Positions 32,200 through 39,566 of a stretch of 39,566 nt of DNA are shown here, in pieces (position 1 is the stretch's first letter; each line of letters begins with the position of its first letter). The notes under the pieces are model-generated. The model saw nothing but the letters and a program-made list of their open reading frames with translations. It ran no database searches and was not told the DNA's origin. This DNA comes from Prevotella sp. UBA6994 (GTDB taxonomy: Bacteria > Bacteroidota > Bacteroidia > Bacteroidales > Bacteroidaceae), in contig DJXW01000036.1 in assembly GCA_002449845.1 (NCBI GenBank), positions 1 through 39,566 on the forward strand, in the 5' to 3' direction. The position numbers and the translations under genes are program-made.

Positions 32200-33111
32200 A
32201 TGGAAAATATAGAGGTGAAGTTGAACTCAACAAAGGCATGGGTGTTGGCTGCAAGACCAAAAACGCTCACGGGGGCTGCCGTTCCCGTGATGATTGGTAC
32301 GGCATTGGCAATGGCAGATTCGGCTTTTCATATTCGTCTGGTCCCTGCCGTGCTGTGTTTCCTTTTTGCTTTCGTGATGCAGATTGATGCCAACTTCGTG
32401 AATGATTATTTTGATTTTCTCAAAGGCACTGACGATGAGACCAGACTTGGTCCCAAGCGTGCGTGTGCACAGGGATGGGTTACCATAGGAGCCATGCGGT
32501 GGGCGTTGGCTATTACCACGGCATTGGCTTGCCTCATCGGCTTGCCCTTGATATATTATGGTGGTTGGTGGATGATTGCCGTTGGCGTGTTTTGTGTTTT
32601 GTTCTGTTTTCTCTATACCACACATCTTTCTTATAGAGGCTTCGGTGACGTACTTGTGCTTTTGTTCTTTGGCATTGTTCCCGTCACCATGACGTATTAT
32701 CTCGTTTTGCCCGATGGAGAACAGACGATAACGTGGCAATGTTTTCTCGCTTCCATTGCCTGTGGATTGGTGATAGATACTCTCCTTGTGGTTAACAATT
32801 ATCGTGACATTGACAACGACCGAAGGGCGGGCAAGCACACGCTCATCGTTGCTATTGGAGCCAAATGGGGTAGGGCATTGTACTTTTCACTTGGTGTTGT
32901 TGCTTGTTTGATGGGTAACATCTACCATTTCTCAGGTCATTTTTGGGCAGTGTGGTTGCCAATCATCATTTACCTTCCCCTCCACGTCTCTACTTTCATT
33001 GAGATGCGAAAAATCAACAAGGGAGCAGCGCTTAACATCGTGTTGGGCAAGACTGCTCGCAATATGTTTGTCTATGGATTGTCCGTTTCCATCGGCTTGC
33101 TGATAGGATAA
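32200..33111 (+). CDS. menA: 1,4-dihydroxy-2-naphthoate polyprenyltransferase
   Basis: A 303-residue UbiA-family membrane enzyme of menaquinone synthesis. It has about nine helices, the family start AWVLAARPKTLTGAAVPVMI and the first Asp-rich prenyl-diphosphate site NDYFDFLKGTD (68-78). The MenA-type TRLGPKRACAQGWVT follows, and the second Asp-rich loop is NYRDIDNDRRAGKHT (near residue 205). It attaches the isoprenoid tail to DHNA at the inner membrane. Length and motifs are complete. It is divergent from the HD gene and convergent with the serine hydrolase gene 19 nt downstream. Confidence 0.93.
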   Translation: MENIEVKLNSTKAWVLAARPKTLTGAAVPVMIGTALAMADSAFHIRLVPAVLCFLFAFVMQIDANFVNDYFDFLKGTDDETRLGPKRACAQGWVTIGAMRWALAITTALACLIGLPLIYYGGWWMIAVGVFCVLFCFLYTTHLSYRGFGDVLVLLFFGIVPVTMTYYLVLPDGEQTITWQCFLASIACGLVIDTLLVVNNYRDIDNDRRAGKHTLIVAIGAKWGRALYFSLGVVACLMGNIYHFSGHFWAVWLPIIIYLPLHVSTFIEMRKINKGAALNIVLGKTARNMFVYGLSVSIGLLIG

Positions 33112-33130
33112 ACTCTTATCTCTCAGATTG

Positions 33131-34477
33131 TCAACGCGACGTTTGACTGATAATGTCTCTCAGGAGTGCATTGAAGTCGATTAGGTTGTCTGGCTTTGGA
33201 GAGAATCCCAGGATGACTACCACTAACTGGTGGGAAGGGAATATGAAGATGTCCTGTCCGTCGTGTCCGTCGCAATAGTACATATCTTTTGACACATCGG
33301 GAAACTTGCCGTTTCGGTTCAGCCAGAAGAAAGCACCATAGTGGTCACCGCTGGCGGAAGCCGATGTGTGCGTATAGTCCACCCATCCTTCGGGCAGGAT
33401 TCTCTCATTGCCTACGCAACCGTCGTTGAGGTACATCTGTCCGAAACGTGCGAAATCCCTTGCCGTGGCATAGAGGTACGAGGAGCCTACAGGTGTGCCG
33501 CTCAAGTCTTGCTCGAAGATGGGAGCGACGATGCCGAGCGGAGCAAAGAGGCGAGAGTGCATATAATGGATGAATGCCTCGTCGGAAGAAAAGCGACTGC
33601 GCAGATAGCGCATCACGATGTTTGTAGTACCACTGGAGTATTGCCAGTGAGTACCAGGTTCGTACTTGAGTGGCTTTAAGAGAGCGAAAAGACCCATGTC
33701 GCGTTCGCAGTGGAGCATGATGTTCACGTCGGAACGTGCGCCGTAGTCCTCGTTCCACTCCAGTCCGCTCTGCATCTGCATCAGGTCGTGCATGGTGATG
33801 GCTTTGCGTCCGTCACCCTGCCATTCAGGAATGTCCAACGGGGCATGAATGTCTATCAGACTGTCTTTGACCATGATGCCGATGAGCGCATTTACAAAGC
33901 TCTTCGCCATGCTCCAACTGAGGAGTTTTGTATCGCGGCTGATTCCCTTGTCATAGCATTCCGCCACCACACCGCCCTTGTGCAGCACGACGAAGGCAAA
34001 GGGATGACCGTGATAGGCACGTTCGTTGACGAAAGCCTTTGCGATGGGGGCAAGGCGTTTAGCCACAGTCGAATCGCCTACAGGCAGTGGAGCCTTAGAG
34101 ATGGTGTCTTGTTGCGCTTGCGCTTTGCGAAGTACATCCAACGGAATGCGTTGTTCCTTCAACTGCTCTGCAGTGATGCCGCGCAGCAATGTTACACCGT
34201 AGCCTTCGAGGTAGGCAGCAGTAGATTTGCCCCAAAGGAAACGACTGGTGACCGTCTTGTTCTCATAGTCCACCGTATTGCTTGTGAAGCGAATGAAGGA
34301 AAAGTTCAGGTCAATTGCTTCAACATCTTTCGCTTCGCGACCCGAAACGAACACTGCCGAAGCCATATTCTTTGCAGCATAGCCCGTAATGATAGGCATC
34401 AGAGTGTTCAGATAAATACATCCGCCCACAATGGCAAGGATGATTACAATGGCAAAATAGCGTAAGAGTCTTTTCAT
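33131..34477 (-). CDS. Class C beta-lactamase-fold serine hydrolase
   Basis: A 448-residue protein with an N-terminal hydrophobic anchor (residues 5-20; a Cys at 20 could be a weak lipobox, VGGC). A serine beta-lactamase-like domain spans about 145-445: the SxxK motif SMAK (Ser189, Lys192), the Tyr-type second motif WQYSSGTTN, and the third motif DGHDGQ in place of KTG. This matches penicillin-binding-protein/esterase-like hydrolases rather than true AmpC. It is periplasmic; the substrate could be a peptidoglycan peptide or an ester. It stands alone, with a TACTTTTG box at 34566-34573. Confidence 0.88.
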   Translation of the reverse strand: MKRLLRYFAIVIILAIVGGCIYLNTLMPIITGYAAKNMASAVFVSGREAKDVEAIDLNFSFIRFTSNTVDYENKTVTSRFLWGKSTAAYLEGYGVTLLRGITAEQLKEQRIPLDVLRKAQAQQDTISKAPLPVGDSTVAKRLAPIAKAFVNERAYHGHPFAFVVLHKGGVVAECYDKGISRDTKLLSWSMAKSFVNALIGIMVKDSLIDIHAPLDIPEWQGDGRKAITMHDLMQMQSGLEWNEDYGARSDVNIMLHCERDMGLFALLKPLKYEPGTHWQYSSGTTNIVMRYLRSRFSSDEAFIHYMHSRLFAPLGIVAPIFEQDLSGTPVGSSYLYATARDFARFGQMYLNDGCVGNERILPEGWVDYTHTSASASGDHYGAFFWLNRNGKFPDVSKDMYYCDGHDGQDIFIFPSHQLVVVILGFSPKPDNLIDFNALLRDIISQTSR

Positions 34478-34565
34478 AAATATTCAGTTTGTTTAAGTTC
34501 TTCAGATACTGAAATTTGAAAATATCATCTATTATATTACAATCTATTATCTCTATAGATATTTG

Positions 34566-34573
34566 CAAAAGTA
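34566..34573 (-). promoter_or_regulatory. Candidate -7 box of the serine hydrolase gene
   Basis: TACTTTTG on the minus strand, 88 nt before the ATG. The only upstream TTTG lies about 13 nt away, which is too close, so the call is tentative. Confidence 0.4.
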
Positions 34574-34640
34574 GATAAAATTTTCAAATTATACGAATAA
34601 TTAGGGAAAAACAAAGGCAATAATATATGTGTTGGCACAT

Positions 34641-34789
34641 AGATCCCCGAAGGGGTGTTAAGAACACAGGCAATGATACATGAGTTTGCCCCACAGAGCC
34701 CCGATAGGGCGTTAAGAACACAGGCAATGATACATGAGTTGCCTCACAAAGCCCCGATAGGGGCGTTAAGAACACAGGCAGGGGTGAAG
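34641..34789 (+). repeat. Tandem 53-54 bp repeat (CCCCGATAGGGG ... AACACAGGCAATG)
   Basis: Two full units (34641-34694 and 34695-34747) and a partial third. Each begins with a small GC hairpin (CCCCGAAGGGG or CCCCGATAGGG) and continues GTTAAGAACACAGGCAATG and ATACATGAGTT. Open frames here are translations of the repeat and have no credible start or family. Confidence 0.85.
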
Positions 34790-34950
34790 CGAAGCGAAAC
34801 CCCTGTAAAAAGTAGCCGTCAACAACCAAGTACCGAAGGTACGACAGAAATTCTGTCACCCCTGTCGGGGTTTCAATCTGCTCGTACATCTTTTGCAGGG
34901 GTTTCGCTTCGCTCCACCACCTGCCTGTGTTCTGTCGCCCCTATCGGGGC
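34751..34950. repeat. 55-bp inverted repeats flanking a structured 90-bp core
   Basis: The left arm 34751-34805 and right arm 34896-34950 are inverted copies (GCCCCGATAGGGGCG, GAACACAGGCAGG, AGCGAAGCGAAACCCCTG) with few differences. The core holds further palindromes: TACCGAAGGTA, GACAGAAATTCTGTC and CCCCTGTCGGGG. It looks like a REP/BIME-type or MITE-like unit. No transposase is encoded nearby. Confidence 0.8.
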
Positions 34951-35001
34951 TTGCAATAACAATCAGAATAAAAATGATGCCAATAAGTATAATAATCTCC
35001 T

Positions 35002-35066
35002 ATGAATTGCGAATTATGAATTGCGAATTATGAATTATGAATTGTGAATTATCAATTGTCAATTAT
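35002..35066. repeat. AT-rich GAATTATGAATTGC tandem stretch
   Basis: ATGAATTGCGAATT is repeated with variations (GAATTATGAATT, GTGAATTATCAATTGTCAATT). This is a common kind of Bacteroidetes intergenic filler with no coding signal. Confidence 0.7.
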
Positions 35067-35089
35067 TCCAACAAATTTTTGTCCTGTTT

Positions 35090-35268
35090 TTCTTGCAAAA
35101 TAGAAATGGAAACACGAAATCATGGGTTAAAAAGGCGCAAATAATGTGTTTTTCTCGCTAACATATATAGTTATTGTCGTAACTATGTATGTTATGAACG
35201 TAACTATATATGTTACGAGTGCCAACATGATATGTTATGAAAGCCCAAAAATGTGCTTTTTTTGATAA
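35090..35268. repeat. 21-bp palindrome-array element, copy B
   Basis: The same element as 18871-19045: left flank AGAAATGGAAACACG and ATGGGTTAA; four units at 35157, 35178, 35199 and 35220 (again exactly 21 bp apart), the third being CGTAACTATATATGTTACG (perfect palindrome); right flank TATGTTATGAAAGCCCAAAA. The 17-bp-arm hairpin that follows copy A is missing. The rest of 35269-35510 shows no gene I can support. Confidence 0.85.
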
Positions 35269-35516
35269 AAAACCATCCTTTTTTATGTGCTTCTTAAATT
35301 TGTAGTTTCGTAAGTCGTTGATACTTAATTATATGTAAAATTCCTAAAAATGAGCATTTTTCCTACCAAGTCTTAACTCGTTTGAAAAAAAGCCCGTATT
35401 TTGGCACCTAAATTCAGAATTTCCATGACAAATTGAAAAGACTGCTTTTCTGGGGAGACAGCCTTTTCCAATATGCGTTTGTTCATCGTAACCACATGGT
35501 TATATACACTCCAATG

Positions 35517-35554
35517 AAAAAAGAGGCGCATCTTCATGACGCGCCTCCTTTTTT
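35517..35554. terminator. Bidirectional-looking terminator downstream of the small peptide gene
   Basis: GAGGCGC (35523-35529) pairs with GCGCCTC (35541-35547), flanked by an A run on the left and a T run on the right, so it can work on either strand. It lies 29 nt past the stop of the minus-strand peptide gene. Confidence 0.8.
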
Positions 35555-35582
35555 CATTCGGGATCATACGGATTCACTCTCA

Positions 35583-35777
35583 TCAAAATTCCCAGTAGCC
35601 CCTCTTGGAGAAGGCTTCGGAAGCATTACCCCCGTTGCCATTTCCGGAGATACCACCGTGGCCCAAGCCCGTGGAGTTGTATCTCAGATTGGTTGGCACG
35701 CTGCCAGTCTGCATAAAGCTGTCCACTTTCACATTCACCTTTGATGTGCGAGGGCGTAAATACTTACTCTTTTCCAT
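35583..35777 (-). CDS. Small Gly/Asn-rich peptide of unknown function
   Basis: A 64-residue protein starting MEKSKYLRPRTSKVNVKVDS, then FMQTGSVP, a Gly/Asn-rich middle (GHGGISGNGNGGNA) and an end KRGYWEF. Small Prevotellaceae proteins with a basic N-terminus, a Pro-x-Thr-x-x-x-x-Val block, a short hydrophobic turn and a Gly/Asn-rich tail occur often, but I cannot name a family or function. The coding call rests on a clean ATG 15 nt after the preceding stop, a strong terminator downstream, and codon use like its neighbours. It has no signal peptide or membrane segment. A precursor peptide is possible but no maturation enzyme is nearby. Confidence 0.6.
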   Translation of the reverse strand: MEKSKYLRPRTSKVNVKVDSFMQTGSVPTNLRYNSTGLGHGGISGNGNGGNASEAFSKRGYWEF

Positions 35778-35792
35778 GATTTATTGATAATT

Positions 35793-36243
35793 TTACTTGA
35801 TGACTACTTTCTTTCCGTTCACGATATAAAGACCCTTTGTCGGGCGGGTTACCATTCTTCCCTGCAAGTCATACACTTGCTCGCTTTGCAGGCTCTCGTT
35901 GAGTATCGTCTTGATACCTGTCACAGAGTTGTCTATCATAACCATCGCCTTGGCACCCTGGGCTTTGCCAGTCACTTCAAAGTAGGCGCGAAACCCCTTC
36001 ATGTCACCAGAGTCGGTGTTCGGGTAGAACAAAGTGTTATTGGCTCCGAGGAAAAGGATGTTCTCATTGCCATTGTCCAACTTCGTTACGTTAAACACGG
36101 GAATGAACTTGGCAAGGCTTGTCGTAACGGGCTGAGTACCCTCCTTCACTGTCACGGCGTTAAACATGGGCTTCGCAACGGTAGTAGGCACATAGATAAG
36201 GTAAGATTGGCTGAAAAAGACAATTGTTGCATTTCTACCTTTA
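35793..36243 (-). pseudogene. 3' remnant of a secreted surface protein
   Basis: About 132-150 codons encoding a domain like the C-terminal end of Prevotella surface proteins: AKPMFNAVTVKEGTQPVTTS, NTLFYPNTDSGDMKGFRAYF, then VYDLQGRMVTRPTKGLYIVN. The best start is a GTG at 36191, but the frame stays open and protein-like upstream (QSYLIYVPTT) right into the end of the porin gene, with no ATG, ribosome site or signal peptide. I read it as the tail of a larger gene whose 5' part was lost, perhaps by a deletion joining it to the porin gene. It may still be transcribed from upstream. Confidence 0.65.
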
Positions 36244-38538
36244 ATTGAAGAAATTCCAACTCACTCCAAACCTGATGACGCTGCCATTGAGGGGATAGTG
36301 GGGAGTCAGGAAGTAGTTCTTGACACCAACGTTGGCATTGACATGGCTCATCATGATAAAGAACCGCGTGTGCTTGAGGTGGAAGTTGGCATAAACGTCG
36401 ATGATAGGACGATTACCTATTTCCACTCTTGAATTATTTTCTTGTACGGTGAATTGCCCGATGGCTGGACTATAGTCGGGAGCATAATATTTGGTAAAGT
36501 AGAACATGTCTGCACCCAAGTCGCAACTGAGTACCTTGGCAATCTTGAATCGCAGGAAGAGATTGGTATAGATGTTCAGGTCGGGAACGGGAATGACTTC
36601 GCTCTTGGCTGACTTTTGCCAAGTGACGACTGATTCCCAATTAAGCGGTCCTAACGTGACATCTTGTGAGAGCGATGCGGTGAAAAGCGTGATGGCATCT
36701 CCGCTCTGTCGCACTTGCACGGTATTGTTGGTTCGGTCGTTTTCTTCGTTGATGTTGTATGACTGCGCAAAATAGGTGTGGTTCTTGATTTCGTCAATGG
36801 CAACACGGAGAGAGGTCCGTGTCTTTTGGTACTTAAACAATCCTTGGATACGTGTGTGGATAATCTTGTCTAAGCTGTTGTCCCACCAAAAATGACGGGA
36901 GTGATAATGACGGAAATAGAACGTGGGATTTTGCCGGTAGAAAAATCCACTTGCCGCCAATGTCACGGTATCACCGAACAAGGGGAAGTTCAGGTCAACG
37001 GTACCGTCTATTTTCAGTTGTCCGGCATCTTCGCCCGTTATCCAAGTCTCTGCCGTAGCATTGTAATGCAGGGTCTTGCCTTGCGTCTTGCTGATTTGAG
37101 CGCCAATGCTGAGGTTGTGAGTGCGGTATTTGATGTCGCTCCCAATGGAGTCTGGGAGACTGAAATGGCGGTAATCACTTGTGATAAATGCTTTCAATCC
37201 CGCTTTTGCCCATTTGTTGAATCCTTCGAGCAGTGAAACGGCGAAGGTGTTCTTGATGGAGTAATGCCTTGTCTTGTCGTAAATGGAGTCGCCTGCATAC
37301 TTACCATTATTATAATAGGTGTGGGCATAATAGTTGTCTGGCGTATAGTAAGATTGGTAAATACGGTCATAACCATCAAATTTCAGGGTATGGATGAAAC
37401 TGGTAACAGGCACGTATTCGTTTTTGAGCCAGGAAGTATCTTCTGCTTCCTTTTGTTCGGTTGTCAAGATACTGTCGGCTTGGGCTTTGCCTTCGACGGC
37501 AATACGTTTAGAGCGAGTGATGGAATCGGCTATTGCCTCCATTCCCATGATTTTGGCATCATCGGGTCTGCCTTCAAACTTTCGTTCTGGTTCTTTGCTC
37601 TCATAGGGATTGTCTTTATCCTCGGCAGCCTTGAGCGCCTCTCGTCTTTCCTTGTCTTTCTGGGCAGCAATGGCAAACTTACGGGCTTGGATTTCCTCGT
37701 CGGTCATGCGGACCTTTCGGTTGAATCCGAAACTGTATCGATGAGTGAGGAAGATATGCTGGTTGTCGTTACGGTTCCAGTTCTCGTCAAGAACGGTAGG
37801 AATCTCTGTCGTTTGGAAGTTGAAACTTTCGGAATGCAAGATGTGTTGGTCATCAGTAATACCACCGTTTTCGGCTACCTTCTGGTGGTTGGTTGACAGC
37901 AACAAGTGAGCTTGATAGCGGTCACCGAGATAACTGCCATACATGGTGTAGTTGAAATGTGCCGTGCTCTGGGCGTGATAGTAGCCACGTCCGTAGATGT
38001 AATCGAAATTGAATCCCACACCAATCTTTTTCCCCGCATTGACACCAAACTTGGCAGTGAAGTGGTCTTCACCGTCAGTGCGGTCGCCACATGTGTTATA
38101 GGTGAGGTTGGTGAATGGAGAGAGCGTGTTGGTGAAATGAAATTGATCGACGGATTTGATGAAGAAATCGTATGGTTGGGTGAAGATGAATTGTTTGTAT
38201 AGGGGTATGTCGATGAAGACACGATTGATGCGCGGCGCACCTAAGTTGCCCGTGGTGTTATACTCTCCCCTTACGCCAGTAGTAAAGATAGAGTTCATAA
38301 ACATATGAGATAGGGTGTCTAAAGGTGCTCTTTGCATATCGCCAAAACGAGCGTCAACGGTCCAAACCTTAATACCCTTTGGGATTTCTTTATTTTCCTT
38401 TTCTCCTTTTTTGTTGTCGTTACGTTGTCCTCGGGTGATGTTGCCGTCAGGTGTGATTTGGTTATATGTGTCGGTTTGTGCCAACAACCATGTTGGCACA
38501 AACGTAAATAGGATGATCGTAATGAAGTGTTTTGTCAT
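36241..38538 (-). CDS. Putative outer-membrane porin (Porin_10 family)
   Basis: A 765-residue beta-barrel protein with signal peptide ending TWLLAQ. The family's opening part (VWTVDARFGDMQRAPLDTLS) is present and many aromatic-ended strands follow up to the C-terminal GSVIRFGVSWNFFN, ending in Phe-Phe-Asn rather than a bare Phe. Residues 279-370 are a highly charged, helical, non-barrel insertion (EEIQARKFAIAAQKDKERRE and on). The start at 38538 begins the signal peptide and overlaps the upstream stop (ATGA at 38535-38538), indicating translational coupling with the two-TM protein. The transported substrate is unknown. Confidence 0.85.
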   Translation of the reverse strand: MTKHFITIILFTFVPTWLLAQTDTYNQITPDGNITRGQRNDNKKGEKENKEIPKGIKVWTVDARFGDMQRAPLDTLSHMFMNSIFTTGVRGEYNTTGNLGAPRINRVFIDIPLYKQFIFTQPYDFFIKSVDQFHFTNTLSPFTNLTYNTCGDRTDGEDHFTAKFGVNAGKKIGVGFNFDYIYGRGYYHAQSTAHFNYTMYGSYLGDRYQAHLLLSTNHQKVAENGGITDDQHILHSESFNFQTTEIPTVLDENWNRNDNQHIFLTHRYSFGFNRKVRMTDEEIQARKFAIAAQKDKERREALKAAEDKDNPYESKEPERKFEGRPDDAKIMGMEAIADSITRSKRIAVEGKAQADSILTTEQKEAEDTSWLKNEYVPVTSFIHTLKFDGYDRIYQSYYTPDNYYAHTYYNNGKYAGDSIYDKTRHYSIKNTFAVSLLEGFNKWAKAGLKAFITSDYRHFSLPDSIGSDIKYRTHNLSIGAQISKTQGKTLHYNATAETWITGEDAGQLKIDGTVDLNFPLFGDTVTLAASGFFYRQNPTFYFRHYHSRHFWWDNSLDKIIHTRIQGLFKYQKTRTSLRVAIDEIKNHTYFAQSYNINEENDRTNNTVQVRQSGDAITLFTASLSQDVTLGPLNWESVVTWQKSAKSEVIPVPDLNIYTNLFLRFKIAKVLSCDLGADMFYFTKYYAPDYSPAIGQFTVQENNSRVEIGNRPIIDVYANFHLKHTRFFIMMSHVNANVGVKNYFLTPHYPLNGSVIRFGVSWNFFN

Positions 38539-38768
38539 CGATTGAAAAGTCGTAGAGCGCATTCAACAAACTTGAACGCCATTGCAATGAAGATGATAAT
38601 AGTGCCTATGATATGATCTGAGTAGTAAAACACGGCACATCCCACAATGGCTCCTATCATGAAGATGATGTTGAGCACGTTTCGCAATTTGAAATACTTG
38701 TCTCTTTCCTTGGGCTCTTGCCTTTGGTGATGACGATACGGTGGGGTGGGAGATTCACTGTTGGACAT
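38535..38768 (-). CDS. Small two-TM membrane protein
   Basis: A 77-residue protein. The N-terminal 30 residues are polar and basic (PPYRHHQRQEPKERDKYFKL), followed by two hydrophobic helices (about 29-47, VLNIIFMIGAIVGCAVFYY, and 53-70, GTIIIFIAMAFKFVECALRL). It is 2 nt downstream of the DUF4468 gene and overlaps the porin start by 4 nt. Such conserved two-TM proteins are common in this position in Bacteroidales; the function is unknown. Confidence 0.8.
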   Translation of the reverse strand: MSNSESPTPPYRHHQRQEPKERDKYFKLRNVLNIIFMIGAIVGCAVFYYSDHIIGTIIIFIAMAFKFVECALRLFNR

Positions 38769-38770
38769 AG

Positions 38771-39415
38771 TTATTTATTTAATTCGTCAGTGATGGTCTG
38801 GAAGATGTTGTCTTTCCTGTCGATGGTCTTACGGCGGAATTTTCCAGTGTATTTAGCCAACTTGGTCTTTTTCTTGTTCAAGGCATACTCGTCGGTGATC
38901 CATTCCTCTGCAACTGTTTCGATACCTTCGGTGTCGCTTCTGTCTTGCTCATATTGATAGCTGATGCGAGAAAGGGTGACGTTTGCATGACCATCGGTGC
39001 AGGTGGCAATGATGGTGTAGTTGAAAACGGTACGGTCGAGTGACAAGAAGGTGTTCTGGAATACCAACCATTCCTTAAAGCGGGCGGCAATGATGTGGTC
39101 TTGCTTGTTGACAAGAGCTACCTGACTTTCCTTGAACTGACCTTCTTCCTTTGTCATTTCGCTTAACACATTATATATAATATTATATATTTGCTCGGCA
39201 CTTTTGCCTGGCACGTCTTGGTCTAATGTGAAAACAATCTTTCCATCTACCAAGGGTATGGCACCTGCGAGATACTTGGGATCTTCGTTGGCAACATTCT
39301 TTTCTATCAGTGCTTTTTTCTTTTGTTGAGGAGCATCGGTTGGTTTCTCCCAAACGTTTTGGGCATTCACGATAAGTGGAAAAAATGCGATTAAGGCAAT
39401 AATAATTTTCTTCAT
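38771..39415 (-). CDS. DUF4468 domain protein (secreted)
   Basis: A 214-residue exported protein: signal peptide MKKIIIALIAFFPLIVNAQ, then a DUF4468 domain (TBP-like fold), e.g. GAIPLVDGKIVFTLDQDVPG, then AEQIYNIIYNVLSEM and FLSLDRTVFNYTIIATCTDG. The tail is basic and helical. The family is periplasmic and its function is unknown. It heads a three-gene unit with the two-TM protein and the Porin_10 protein, suggesting an envelope-assembly or accessory role. Confidence 0.85.
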   Translation of the reverse strand: MKKIIIALIAFFPLIVNAQNVWEKPTDAPQQKKKALIEKNVANEDPKYLAGAIPLVDGKIVFTLDQDVPGKSAEQIYNIIYNVLSEMTKEEGQFKESQVALVNKQDHIIAARFKEWLVFQNTFLSLDRTVFNYTIIATCTDGHANVTLSRISYQYEQDRSDTEGIETVAEEWITDEYALNKKKTKLAKYTGKFRRKTIDRKDNIFQTITDELNK

Positions 39416-39441
39416 ATCTTTGTAGTTTTGGTTTCTATTGG

Positions 39442-39449
39442 CAAAAATA
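39442..39449 (-). promoter_or_regulatory. Candidate -7 box of the DUF4468-porin unit
   Basis: TATTTTTG on the minus strand, 26 nt before the ATG at 39415; a TTTG lies 15 nt upstream, shorter than usual. The remaining bases to 39566 are AT-rich with no gene. Confidence 0.5.
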
Positions 39450-39566
39450 CAAAATATTATGTGACAAACATTGATTTAAGGATAATTTAACTCAAAAAAA
39501 ATCTATTTCGTATGATTTTCCCCTTTATTTGGCCTTATTTTGTTTAGAAAGTCGAAAACTTTGCAT

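Noticed and set aside
33131..34477. A true class C beta-lactamase resistance gene
   Set aside because: The third motif is DGHDGQ rather than KTG and the protein has a long N-terminal extension with an anchor, so a general serine hydrolase is more likely.
34584..35005. Open frames on both strands across the GC-rich repeat (about 100 codons)
   Set aside because: They are translations of the tandem and inverted repeats, seen equally on both strands, and lack a protein-like composition.
35373..35567. 64-codon minus-strand frame ending KIRAFFQTS
   Set aside because: It spans the terminator at 35517-35554 and repeat-derived sequence, with no recognisable family or promoter; most likely non-coding.
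1..39566. tRNA, rRNA or transposase genes
   Set aside because: No cloverleaf with a T-loop GTTCRA pattern, no rRNA stretch and no DDE or Y1 transposase motif was recognised on either strand.

Overview
The window looks like a chromosomal segment of a Bacteroidales bacterium, most likely family Prevotellaceae (Prevotella/Segatella type). This rests on repeated Bacteroidetes promoters (TTG, a 19-21 nt spacer, then TAnnTTTG), an HU-HIG type DNA-binding protein next to a 30-residue 'smalltalk' peptide, a BspA-like leucine-rich repeat protein, a Porin_10 protein, a DUF4468 protein, a fused ResB-CcsA cytochrome c synthase, and proteins ending in the Prevotella-type DLQGR...GLYIxNGKK tail. No rRNA, tRNA, CRISPR array or transposase gene was found.

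Region 1 (1-16.3 kb) is a surface polysaccharide locus. HU and smalltalk genes sit in a peculiar GAGGTGAG-repeat environment. They are followed by a tightly packed plus-strand operon: SLBB export protein, Wzz, Wzx flippase, Wzy polymerase, hexapeptide acetyltransferase, phosphoethanolamine-transferase-like sulfatase-fold enzyme and WbsX-like protein. Facing it on the minus strand are a UDP-glucuronate decarboxylase (UDP-xylose) and two GT4 glycosyltransferases, then a secreted CotH-type kinase. No initiating phosphoglycosyltransferase is present.

Region 2 (16.3-19.3 kb) holds the BspA-like protein, an orphan coiled-coil/HTH protein, and a long non-coding stretch with a perfect palindrome, paired TCACCCTAA sites, a four-unit 21-bp palindrome array and a perfect 17-bp-arm hairpin.

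Region 3 (19.3-28.5 kb) is a minus-strand operon: porin, imelysin lipoprotein, di-heme (DUF1111) lipoprotein, CcsBA haem-ligation protein and a RidA/chorismatase-like protein. It is divergent from a regulator that joins an ScdA-like domain, a hemerythrin domain and a LuxR-type HTH. This is the best candidate in the window for an under-described system: a metal- or redox-responsive envelope module that carries its own cytochrome c maturation and its own diiron sensor. Two intergenic hairpins in the operon contain a G.U wobble only on the transcribed strand, which suggests they act as RNA.

Region 4 (28.5-34.5 kb) is housekeeping: nrdD-nrdG (anaerobic ribonucleotide reduction), an HD-domain hydrolase and menA sharing a face-to-face promoter, and a class C beta-lactamase-fold serine hydrolase.

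Region 5 (34.5-39.6 kb) starts with about 1.1 kb of non-coding repeats: a tandem 53-54 bp repeat, a 55-bp inverted repeat and a second copy of the 21-bp array element. It continues with a small peptide gene, a 5'-truncated surface-protein remnant and a translationally coupled set: DUF4468 protein, two-TM protein and Porin_10 protein.
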